Source of the DNA: Flavobacterium sp. 9AF
GTDB lineage: Bacteria > Bacteroidota > Bacteroidia > Flavobacteriales > Flavobacteriaceae
Direction of reading: 5' to 3'
Assembly (NCBI RefSeq): GCF_902506265.1
Contig: NZ_LR733556.1
Location: forward strand, 765,001-829,000
Length of the DNA stretch: 64,000 nt
Shown here one piece after another: positions 46,128 through 53,011 of the stretch (positions are counted from its first letter, which is position 1; each line of letters opens with the position of its first letter). The notes below the pieces were generated by a model. The model saw only the letters and a program-made list of their open reading frames with translations. It searched no databases and was not told the origin of the DNA. Position numbers and translations under genes: made by a program.

Positions 46128-47480
46128 ATGAAAACGTTCCAAGATTTCGATTTACCAAAATCATTACAAAAAGCTTTAGATGAATTAGGATTTGTACACC
46201 CTACTCCCATTCAAGAAAAATCCTTTTCAGTAATTTTATCAGGTAGAGATATGATGGGAATTGCACAAACTGGTACAGGAAAAACCTTTGCCTATTTACT
46301 ACCTATTTTGAAACAATGGAAATTTCAACATACCGAATCACCACGTGTCTTGATTTTGGTTCCTACTAGAGAATTAGTGGTTCAAGTAGTAGAAGAGGTA
46401 GAAAAATTAACCCAGTACATGTCGGTTCGAACACTCGGTATTTACGGTGGTATAAATATCAATACGCAACGCAAAGATTTAGCTCAAGGTGTGGATATTT
46501 TAGTAGGAACTCCTGGAAGAACGATGGATTTAGCTTTAGATGGAGTCTTGCGTTTTGATGCATTACAAAAATTAGTTATAGATGAATTTGACGAAATACT
46601 CAATTTAGGATTTCGAGTGCAACTAACTTCTATTTTGTCTATGATGAAAAGTAAAAGACAAAATATAATGTTTTCTGCTACCATGACAGATGATGTTGAC
46701 GATGTTTTAGATGAGTTTTTCGAATTTCCAGAAGAAGTTTCTTTAGCCCCAAGCGGTACACCTTTGGAGCAAATTACGCAACAAGTGTATCAAGTGCCTA
46801 ATTTTCTAACGAAGATGAATCTGGTCAAACACCTTCTTGCTACAGATGAAACAACTGAAAGAATATTATTATTTGTAAATAACAAACGTATAGTTGACGT
46901 AGTTTTTGAAATATTAGAAGAAGAATTTCCTAGTCAATTTGGAGTAATTCATTCCAATAAATCACAAAATTATCGTTTGTCAACTATGGCTAGTTTTCAA
47001 AATGCAGCATTAAGAGGTATCATTACAACCGATGTAATGGCAAGAGGTTTAGATATTTCTAACATAACTCATGTTATAAATCTTCAATTTTCTGAGATTC
47101 CAGAACAGTATATGCATCGTATTGGAAGGACAGGTAGAGCAGATAAAGAAGGTGTGGCAATAAGTTTAGTTGCTCCTTATGAAGAAGAACAATTATTAGC
47201 AGTTGAGATGCTAATGGACATGGAAATTGATGTTTTAGAAATACCTGAAACTGTTGTTATAGAAGAAAAAAAATTAGAATTTGAAAAAGACAAACGCAAA
47301 TTTAAATCAACAGGAAAAAAAATAAATTTAGAAAACAAAGGAGCTGCTTTCCATGAAAAGAAAGAAAAAAACAAGAAAATAAATCTCGGAGGTCCTAGTA
47401 AAACAAAACCTAGAAAAACAGCTCCTCGAAATCGTGCGGCTGATGCAAAAAAAGCAGCTAAAAGGAAAAAGAATAAATAA
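46128..47480 (+). CDS. DEAD-box type RNA helicase with DEFD motif II
   Basis: A 450-residue superfamily 2 RNA helicase. Motifs in order: Q-motif region HPTPIQEKSF, motif I AQTGTGKT, Ia PTRELV, Ib TPGR, motif II IDEFD, motif III SAT, and motif VI HRIGRTGRA. Motif II reads DEFD where DEAD is standard; the catalytic D and E are kept. The C-terminal 75 residues are Lys-rich (ending KKAAKRKKNK), probably for binding RNA. It is followed after three bases by a pentapeptide-repeat gene. Confidence 0.93.
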   Translation: MKTFQDFDLPKSLQKALDELGFVHPTPIQEKSFSVILSGRDMMGIAQTGTGKTFAYLLPILKQWKFQHTESPRVLILVPTRELVVQVVEEVEKLTQYMSVRTLGIYGGININTQRKDLAQGVDILVGTPGRTMDLALDGVLRFDALQKLVIDEFDEILNLGFRVQLTSILSMMKSKRQNIMFSATMTDDVDDVLDEFFEFPEEVSLAPSGTPLEQITQQVYQVPNFLTKMNLVKHLLATDETTERILLFVNNKRIVDVVFEILEEEFPSQFGVIHSNKSQNYRLSTMASFQNAALRGIITTDVMARGLDISNITHVINLQFSEIPEQYMHRIGRTGRADKEGVAISLVAPYEEEQLLAVEMLMDMEIDVLEIPETVVIEEKKLEFEKDKRKFKSTGKKINLENKGAAFHEKKEKNKKINLGGPSKTKPRKTAPRNRAADAKKAAKRKKNK

Positions 47481-47483
47481 ATT

Positions 47484-48056
47484 ATGGCAAACGATTTTTT
47501 TCAAGATCAACATTTTAATGGTACTATCTTTCAAGAAGAAGATATTAAATATAAAGAATACGAAAATTGCCAATTCATAAATTGTGATTTCCGCAGTTGT
47601 TTTTTTACAAGTGTCTATTTTATCGATTGCACTTTTACAGGTTGTAATTTTCATGACACTAAAATTAATTATGTATCACTTCGTGGTGTTGAATTTATCC
47701 AATGTGATTTTACAAACGTAAATTTTGCTATGACAGATCAAGTGATTTATAATTTTAATTTTACAAATTGTCTTCTAGATTACACCAAATTTTATGCATT
47801 AAAATTAAAACAAATTCAATTTACAGGATGTAGCTTAGTCGCTGCCGATTTCATGCAAACCGATTTAACAGAAGCCTTATTTGACAATTGCGATTTAAGA
47901 AGAACTGTTTTTATACAAACTAATTTAACCAAAGCTGATTTTACTACAAGCTTTAATTATGCTTTTGATCCAGAAGCAAACAAAATAAAAAAAGCGAAAT
48001 TTTCTTTAGAAGGCCTACCTGGTTTATTATCAAAATATAATATTGTGGTAAAGTAA
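47484..48056 (+). CDS. pentapeptide-repeat protein
   Basis: A 190-residue protein made almost wholly of pentapeptide repeats of the A(D/N)LXX class, for example CDFRSCFFTSVYFIDCTFTG and TDLTEALFDNCDLRRTVFIQ. They form a right-handed quadrilateral beta-helix. It resembles the McbG/Qnr-type family; some members protect gyrase or topoisomerase IV from inhibitors, but no specific target can be told here. It is co-transcribed with the helicase. The last 340 bases are nearly duplicated at 49768-50110. Confidence 0.85.
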   Translation: MANDFFQDQHFNGTIFQEEDIKYKEYENCQFINCDFRSCFFTSVYFIDCTFTGCNFHDTKINYVSLRGVEFIQCDFTNVNFAMTDQVIYNFNFTNCLLDYTKFYALKLKQIQFTGCSLVAADFMQTDLTEALFDNCDLRRTVFIQTNLTKADFTTSFNYAFDPEANKIKKAKFSLEGLPGLLSKYNIVVK

Positions 48057-48140
48057 GTTAAAAATAGTATCTTTTTTCATAGTATATTCATAGTTTTCCT
48101 AATCAGAAGCACAAAAGCAAAACTTCGGTAGAAAATTTGT

Positions 48141-48256
48141 CCCGCTATCCGTTACAATCTTTTCTTTTTTTTGAAAAAAGAAAAGGATTTCTTCTGCAAA
48201 TTTTAAATCAACGAATACCATTAAAAAATATACGATTTATGAGTTAATCGGGGCTA
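48141..48256. repeat. dispersed intergenic repeat with internal hairpin
   Basis: This stretch runs from CCCGCTATCCG to ATCGGGGCTA and contains a strong A/T hairpin (about 48156-48189, core TCTTTTC / GAAAAGGA with one bulged base). From memory it resembles an intergenic repeat scattered through Flavobacterium genomes; a genome-wide search would be needed to prove this. Confidence 0.45.
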
Positions 48257-48270
48257 TTATAGCCGTTTTT
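48252..48270 (+). terminator. possible terminator of the helicase/pentapeptide unit
   Basis: GGCTA-TTA-TAGCC followed by G and five T residues. It is a short stem 195 bases after the stop codon and forms the end of the repeat at 48141-48256. Confidence 0.4.
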
Positions 48271-48299
48271 ACTTTCAAAACAACTGTCACAAACTTGTC

Positions 48300-48320
48300 A
48301 TTCTGAACTTGTTTCAGAAT
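48300..48320. repeat. short hairpin repeat, related to the one inside 241-393
   Basis: ATTCTGAA-CTTGT-TTCAGAAT is an 8-bp perfect stem. The element at 271-289 has the same design with ATCTGAA-CTTCT-TTCAGAT, so two members of one repeat family occur in this window. Confidence 0.6.
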
Positions 48321-48504
48321 CTCTTTAGAGTCTCATCCATAACAAAAAAATTTACTCCTTTACGCTTTCCCGTAAAATTCCTATTTGCTTACTTTTTATT
48401 TTTACCAAAACATATACAATCACAAACTAGTATTTTATCTAAAAACGACTCATATACGTATAAAAAAAGCTAAAAAAAGAGCAAAAAATACATATTTATA
48501 AGTA

Positions 48505-48535
48505 TTGCGAGAGCAAATAGAATAGTTTAGATTTG
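48505..48535 (+). promoter_or_regulatory. orphan consensus Bacteroidota promoter
   Basis: TTG (48505-48507) and TAGATTTG (48528-48535) are 20 bases apart, a full match to the TTG/TAnnTTTG promoter. No protein-coding gene starts behind it; the transcript would begin near 48542 and run into the paired hairpins at 48566-48618. An ATG at 48557 opens a 15-codon frame (MTFIIHSYLLLDGYV) that could be a leader peptide. Confidence 0.6.
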
Positions 48536-48565
48536 TAAGTAGTAAAAATAAAAAGAATGACGTTT

Positions 48566-48618
48566 ATCATACATAGCTACCTACTTTTGGATGGCTATGT
48601 GTGATTTCGTCACACATA
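48566..48618 (+). ncRNA. two mutually exclusive hairpins in an RNA leader
   Basis: Hairpin A pairs 48566-48583 with 48588-48605 (core ACATAGC / GCTATGT, one mismatch and a few wobbles). Hairpin B pairs 48596-48604 with 48610-48618 (TATGTGTGA / TCACACATA, loop TTTCG). They share the segment 48596-48604, so only one can form. This is the design of an attenuator or a regulatory RNA, but no obvious T-run follows. Function inferred only from structure. Confidence 0.4.
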
Positions 48619-48625
48619 TAAACTA

Positions 48626-48640
48626 GTTGTAGACTATATT
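48626..48640 (+). repeat. left arm of a 15-bp inverted repeat pair
   Basis: GTTGTAGACTATATT here matches the complement of 49570-49584 at 14 of 15 positions. The pair brackets about 930 bases that hold a decayed and an intact lipoprotein gene. Confidence 0.5.
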
Positions 48641-48772
48641 TGAGAAAGATTGGGTGGAAACTTTAACAATTTTTACAGTTTTTCTGCAACCATCAAAAAC
48701 GTAATTATAACATACTTTTGTAAAATATTTACGACTAAATTAAAATTTAGTGACATTTAAAAACAACGTAAT

Positions 48773-48900
48773 ATGAAAAAAAATCGTTCCTTTTTGGCTT
48801 AATTTCTTTAAGTCTATTTATTTTCTTTATCTCTTGTTAAAAAGATGATGAAGCTAATGTCTACATCAGAAAAAACAATAAGACAGGACATGATAAATAA
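48773..48900 (+). pseudogene. decayed lipoprotein gene (frameshift and stop)
   Basis: An ATG at 48773 opens MKKNRSFLA and stops. Shifting one frame within the start gives a typical lipoprotein leader, FGLISLSLFIFFISC, but a TAA follows the lipid-accepting Cys directly (TGT TAA AAA GAT GAT); changing it to AAA would give the usual C-K-K-D-D-E start of a mature flavobacterial lipoprotein. The second frame then runs only to a TAA at 48898. So at least two inactivating changes plus truncation are visible. Confidence 0.65.
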
Positions 48901-48924
48901 TGTTCAACAAATATTTCCAGAGTT

Positions 48925-49569
48925 ATGCAAAAATTAATTAGTAAAAATTTATTTCTATTGATAATTTGTTCAATATTTATATTAGGTTGTAAAACAAATT
49001 CGAAAAATAATCATAAGAAAAATTTAGAATATCTAAATAATACCGATGATTATGTTTCAAAAGAATATATTGATAAAATAAAAGAGTCTTCAAGTAATGT
49101 TAATAAAGATAGTATTAGGATAAATACTTCCGATTTTTATGATATAAAAATTATATCACACCCTCAAAAAAAAGTTTTTGACCTAGAAGAGAAAAAGAAT
49201 TTTTCAATGCAAATTACCAATTATGGAACGAAAGAATTGTATCTGCCAGAATGGTTTAGAGCTAATGGTGACTTTAGTAATGTAGAAATGACGATTGAAA
49301 TTTATAAAATGGGTAAGAACCATTTTGAAAAATATGTTCAAAAAAGTATGACAACTCAAACCTTTGTTCATCCTGCTATAAATGAACCAAAGAGAGTTGT
49401 TCTTGAAACGAATAAAGGCAAACATTTAAAGTATGAAAATATCCAGATTGATACCTATAAAAAAATAGTAGATGAAGGCTTATATAAGGCAAGAGTTCAT
49501 ATAGATATTTCCAATTTTGGGTATTTTAATGCTCTCGAAACAGAATTTATTTTTGAAATAATAAAATAA
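48925..49569 (+). CDS. hypothetical lipoprotein in cassette-like segment
   Basis: A 214-residue lipoprotein (signal FLLIICSIFILGC, lipid Cys near 22) with an Ig-like beta-rich domain (about 85-210): FSMQITNYGTKELYLPEWFRANGDF and EGLYKARVHIDISNFG suggest a seven-strand fold. I recognise no named family. It stands alone between 15-bp inverted repeats and next to a duplicated gene piece, so it probably arrived by transfer. Confidence 0.65.
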   Translation: MQKLISKNLFLLIICSIFILGCKTNSKNNHKKNLEYLNNTDDYVSKEYIDKIKESSSNVNKDSIRINTSDFYDIKIISHPQKKVFDLEEKKNFSMQITNYGTKELYLPEWFRANGDFSNVEMTIEIYKMGKNHFEKYVQKSMTTQTFVHPAINEPKRVVLETNKGKHLKYENIQIDTYKKIVDEGLYKARVHIDISNFGYFNALETEFIFEIIK

Positions 49570-49745
49570 AATACAGTCTACAACATTGCATATACTCAAT
49601 AGCGGCTTTCGGGCATAACTAAAAGTCGCTATTGTACTTGAAAAGTTTAGTGATTAATCATTTTTTTGGTAAATTTTACCGCTACTGCTACAAGCTGCCT
49701 AACGTTAGCCGTCAGTATGCAGAACCGTAAAAAACCGATAGGCAA
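49570..49745. repeat. structured cassette-end-like element with nested inverted repeats
   Basis: Contents in order: right arm of the 15-bp inverted repeat (49570-49584, AATACAGTCTACAAC); a hairpin CAATAGCGGCTT / AAGTCGCTATTG with one mismatch (about 49597-49634); GGTAAA/TTTACC (49668-49680); and the palindrome CTAACGTTAG (49699-49708), part of GCCTAACGTTAGCC. The last sequence contains both RYYYAAC and GTTRRRY, the core-site pattern of integron attC sites, but back to back instead of separated. No integrase is in the window. Confidence 0.45.
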
Positions 49746-49767
49746 ACCTACAAAAAACAGAAATTAA

Positions 49768-50110
49768 AAACGTAAATTTTGCTATGACTGATCAAGTGAT
49801 TTATAATTTTAATTTTACAAATTGTCTTCTAGATTACACCAAATTTTATGCATTAAAATTAAAACAAATTCAATTTACAGGATGTAGCTTAGTCGCTGCC
49901 GATTTCATGCAAACCGATTTAACAGAAGCCTTATTTGACAATTGCGATTTAAGAAGAACTGTTTTTATACAAACTAATTTAACCAAAGCTGATTTTACTA
50001 CAAGCTTTAATTATGCTTTTGATCCAGAAGCAAACAAAATAAAAAAAGCGAAATTTTCTTTAGAAGGCCTACCTGGTTTATTATCAAAATATAACATCAT
50101 TATAAAATAA
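49768..50110 (+). pseudogene. duplicated 3' part of the pentapeptide-repeat gene
   Basis: These bases repeat 47714-48056 at a constant offset of 2054. They are identical except for one base near the start (ACAG to ACTG) up to 48040/50094; the last 16 bases before the stop differ (encoding NIIIK against NIVVK). The first part of the gene, including its start, is missing, so this copy probably makes no full-length protein. An internal ATG at 49784 opens a 108-residue frame. Confidence 0.8.
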
Positions 50111-50160
50111 GACTCCTACAAATTAATTATCTTTATTCTTGAAAAAACACTTTTGTATTT

Positions 50161-50718
50161 ATGATAAAAAATAAAGAAAAATATAATGAAAGAGAATTTA
50201 TAAGTATTTTAAAACAACGATTTGAAAATAACATTTCTCGTCATAAAGATATGGAATGGAGATTAATACAAGAAAGACTGGAAAGCAACCCAGAAAAACT
50301 GTATGGCTTATATCAAATGGAAATTTCAGGTGGTGAACCAGATGTAGTTGCTTTTGACATTTCAACTAACGAGTATAGTTTCTTTGACTGTTCGGAAGAG
50401 AGTCCTAAAGGCAGAAGAAGCCTTTGTTATGATCAGGAAGCATTAGATGAAAGAAAAGAAAATAAACCAAAAGATAGCGCTATGAATAGGGCTAAAGCGT
50501 TGGGAATTGAAATATTAGATGAAAAACAATATCATTTTTTACAAAAATTAGGCAATTTTGACCAAAAAACTTCTAGTTGGTTAAAGACTCCAAAAGAAAT
50601 CAGAAAATTAGGAGGAGCTATTTTTGCCGATTTTCGTTATAACCAAGTATTCATTTACCATAATGGCGCCCAATCATATTATGCAGTAAGGGGTTTTAGA
50701 GGTTGCTTAAAAATATAA
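50161..50718 (+). CDS. DUF4256 domain protein
   Basis: A 185-residue protein matching the DUF4256 family: LYGLYQMEISGGEPDVVAFD, YSFFDCSEESPKGRRSLCYD, MNRAKALGIEILDEKQYHFLQKLG and ADFRYNQVFIYHNGAQSYYAVRGFRG are all conserved blocks. It is cytoplasmic and of unknown biochemical function; members are common in Bacteroidota and Firmicutes. It begins 50 bases behind the duplicated gene piece and is followed by a small membrane protein gene. Confidence 0.88.
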   Translation: MIKNKEKYNEREFISILKQRFENNISRHKDMEWRLIQERLESNPEKLYGLYQMEISGGEPDVVAFDISTNEYSFFDCSEESPKGRRSLCYDQEALDERKENKPKDSAMNRAKALGIEILDEKQYHFLQKLGNFDQKTSSWLKTPKEIRKLGGAIFADFRYNQVFIYHNGAQSYYAVRGFRGCLKI

Positions 50719-50740
50719 TTAAATTTTAATCAATATATAA

Positions 50741-50989
50741 ATGACATTAACCGATTGGATTGGGTTTACAGGCGTTAGCATCCTATTAATTGCCTATTTT
50801 TTAAATCTTAAAAATCTTCTTAAAAAAGAAAGTATAATCTACTTATCGTTAAACTTTCTAGGTGCAAGTTTAGCTTGTTTAGCCTCTATATTTTTACAGT
50901 ATGTTCCATTTATAATTTTAGAAGCCTCTTGGATGTTAGTTTCGCTTTTAGGTATATATCAGTATTTTCAAAAGCTGAAAAAAATATAA
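50741..50989 (+). CDS. CBU_0592 family small membrane protein
   Basis: An 82-residue membrane protein with three hydrophobic helices (about 5-22, 31-52, 55-75). The opening DWIGFTGVSILLIAYFLNL and the middle LNFLGASLACLAS are typical of the CBU_0592-type family. Function unknown. The 291 bases after it (50990-51280) hold no gene, only AT-rich sequence with the palindrome-like AAATATTT near 51187 and the fabV terminator. Confidence 0.8.
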   Translation: MTLTDWIGFTGVSILLIAYFLNLKNLLKKESIIYLSLNFLGASLACLASIFLQYVPFIILEASWMLVSLLGIYQYFQKLKKI

Positions 50990-51225
50990 TCAATCCTATC
51001 AAAATGTATTAGCTTTTGCTTTTTAAACACAAAATCCCAAGTAAAATACTTAGGATTCATGTTTCTCATTACTGTACTGTCTGTTTGTTTATAATGAAAA
51101 TGAAATTTTAGATATAACTAACTCTCTAAAATAATATTTTTCAGTTTTTGTTTCATATAATATTTTATAACGTAATAAAACATAAAATATTTTATAAAAT
51201 TTAAAAAAAAGAGTTTACTAAGCAA

Positions 51226-51258
51226 TAAAAAAGAGTTACAAGAAATATCCTGCAACTC
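51226..51258 (-). terminator. terminator after fabV
   Basis: On the minus strand GAGTTGCA pairs with TGTAACTC (one G-T mismatch) around a ten-base loop, followed by six T residues. It lies about 22 bases after the fabV stop and closes the long operon from bamD. Confidence 0.75.
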
Positions 51259-51280
51259 CTTAAACATTATTATATATAAT

Positions 51281-52471
51281 TTATTCTATACTAGGCACTT
51301 GAACCATTTCATCAACATCAGCAAGATAATCAACTCCATCAAATCCGAATCCAAATAAATTTAAAAAATCTTGTTTATAGCCAGCTAAATCACCTAATTC
51401 GACTAAAGTTTCTGTTGTAGATTCATCCCATAGTTTAGCAATTTGAGATTGAACGTCCTCTCTCATTTCCCAGTCATCAATACGAATTCTTCCTTTATCA
51501 TCTGTAGGTATGGTTTCACCACTATATAATCTATCTGCATACAAACGTTGAATTTGTTCAATACAACCTTCATGAATACCCTCAGCTTTCATTATTTTGT
51601 ATAAAAGAGAAATATACAAAGGAATAACCGGTATAGCAGAACTTGCTTGAGTTACCAATGCTTTATTTACAGAAACATATGCTTTACCGTGAATATCTTT
51701 TAACTTATCCGATATTTCAAAAGCAGTAGCTTCTAAATGATCTTTTGCACGACCAATAGTTCCTTTTCTATAAACTGCTTCAGTCACTTCTGGACCAATG
51801 TATGAATAAGCGATAGTCTTTGCATTTTCAGCTAAAACATCTGCCTTTTTTAAAGCATCCATCCACATAGACCAATCTTCACCACCCATTACAACTACGG
51901 TATTAGCAATATCTTCTTCATTTGCAGGTTCGATAGACACTTCACTCACTTTCCCAGTGTGGAAATCTACAGTTTTATTAGTAAATTTATTTCCAATAGG
52001 CTTTAAGGTAGAACGATGTAAAACACCTGTTTCGGGATGCAATCTTACTGGAGAAGCTAAGCTATAAATAATTAAATCAACTTGACCTAAATCGGATTTA
52101 ATCATATCGACAACTTGTTGTTTTACTTCGTTAGAAAACGCATCTCCGTTTATACTTTTTGCATATAATCCAGCTTTATGAGCTTCCTTTTCGAAAGCGG
52201 CAGAATTATACCAACCTGGAGAAGCCGTTTTACCTTCCATAGGTGGTTTTTCAAAAAAAACACCAATTGTAGAAGCATTTGAACCAAATGCACTTGTTAT
52301 TCTTGAAGCCAAACCAAAGCCTGTAGATGCCCCAATAACCAATACTCTTTTTGGACCGTTTATTTCACCTTTAGATTTTACATAAGCAATTTGATTTTTC
52401 ACATTTTGTTCACAGCCTACTGGATGAGCTGTCAAACAAATGAATCCTCTCATTCTAGGTTCTATTACCAT
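51281..52471 (-). CDS. fabV: trans-2-enoyl-CoA/enoyl-ACP reductase FabV
   Basis: A 396-residue NADH-dependent enoyl reductase, the last step of each round of fatty-acid elongation. The family start IEPRMRGFICLTAHPVGCE, the dinucleotide-binding GASTGFGLASRI, the active-site region YSYIGPEVTEAVYRKGTIGRAK (Tyr and Lys of the Y-x8-K motif) and RIDDWEMREDVQ are present. FabV enzymes are in general resistant to triclosan. It is the last gene of the minus-strand operon, two bases behind a TPR protein gene. Confidence 0.95.
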   Translation of the reverse strand: MVIEPRMRGFICLTAHPVGCEQNVKNQIAYVKSKGEINGPKRVLVIGASTGFGLASRITSAFGSNASTIGVFFEKPPMEGKTASPGWYNSAAFEKEAHKAGLYAKSINGDAFSNEVKQQVVDMIKSDLGQVDLIIYSLASPVRLHPETGVLHRSTLKPIGNKFTNKTVDFHTGKVSEVSIEPANEEDIANTVVVMGGEDWSMWMDALKKADVLAENAKTIAYSYIGPEVTEAVYRKGTIGRAKDHLEATAFEISDKLKDIHGKAYVSVNKALVTQASSAIPVIPLYISLLYKIMKAEGIHEGCIEQIQRLYADRLYSGETIPTDDKGRIRIDDWEMREDVQSQIAKLWDESTTETLVELGDLAGYKQDFLNLFGFGFDGVDYLADVDEMVQVPSIE

Positions 52472-52473
52472 TT

Positions 52474-53004
52474 TTATATTTTTTTTTTGAATTTAATTTT
52501 TATTTTATCAAAAATAGACATTTTATTAGAAAGTCTTTGTGTGTTGATCTTCATATTTTCAATAAACTGCGGATTGAAAGCTAGTTTACTTGCTTTTTGA
52601 TAATAGGTATAAGCTACAACATAATCCGATTCTAATTCGTAAATTCGTCCTAACTCACTGTAAAAATTACAATAATCAATATTTTCTAAGGTTTTAAAAG
52701 TAAAATCGATATGTTCTTTAGCTTCTTTAAATCTGTTCAAATCTACTAATAAATAAGCATAATTAAGATAAGTAGCAGGATAATTGGGATCAAACTTTAT
52801 AGCTAATTTATAATGATAAATTGCTTTTTCATGATTACTTAATTTGTTATAATGTATCCAACCCAAATGATTATGAGCTTTTCCAAAATCGGGACATTGT
52901 TCTAAAATTTCCTCTAATAACTCTTTGGCTTCAGAAACTTTGCCTTCTCCAATTAAACCATCTGCTTTAATGAAGAGATTTTCATATAAGCTTAAATTTT
53001 CCAT
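52474..53004 (-). CDS. TPR-repeat protein
   Basis: A 176-residue protein with four or five tetratricopeptide repeats, for example AHNHLGWIHYNKLSNHEKAIYHYKLAI and YNYAYLLVDLNRFKEAKEHI, and a basic C-terminus (KIKIKFKKKI). It is probably a scaffold for protein contacts. It stands between recN and fabV in one operon (spacings of 7 and 2 bases). No specific partner can be inferred. Confidence 0.85.
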   Translation of the reverse strand: MENLSLYENLFIKADGLIGEGKVSEAKELLEEILEQCPDFGKAHNHLGWIHYNKLSNHEKAIYHYKLAIKFDPNYPATYLNYAYLLVDLNRFKEAKEHIDFTFKTLENIDYCNFYSELGRIYELESDYVVAYTYYQKASKLAFNPQFIENMKINTQRLSNKMSIFDKIKIKFKKKI

Positions 53005-53011
53005 AAGAATT

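Noticed and set aside
48557..48604. 15-codon frame behind the orphan promoter as a real gene
   Set aside because: Too short and without a ribosome-binding site or homologue that I know; kept only as a possible leader peptide.
49699..49712. CTAACGTTAGCC as a true integron attC site
   Set aside because: The two core patterns touch each other and no integrase gene or array of attC sites is visible; reported only as attC-like.
49784..50110. 108-residue frame as an independent pentapeptide-repeat gene
   Set aside because: It is an almost exact copy of the 3' part of 47484-48056 without its start; listed as a pseudogene piece.
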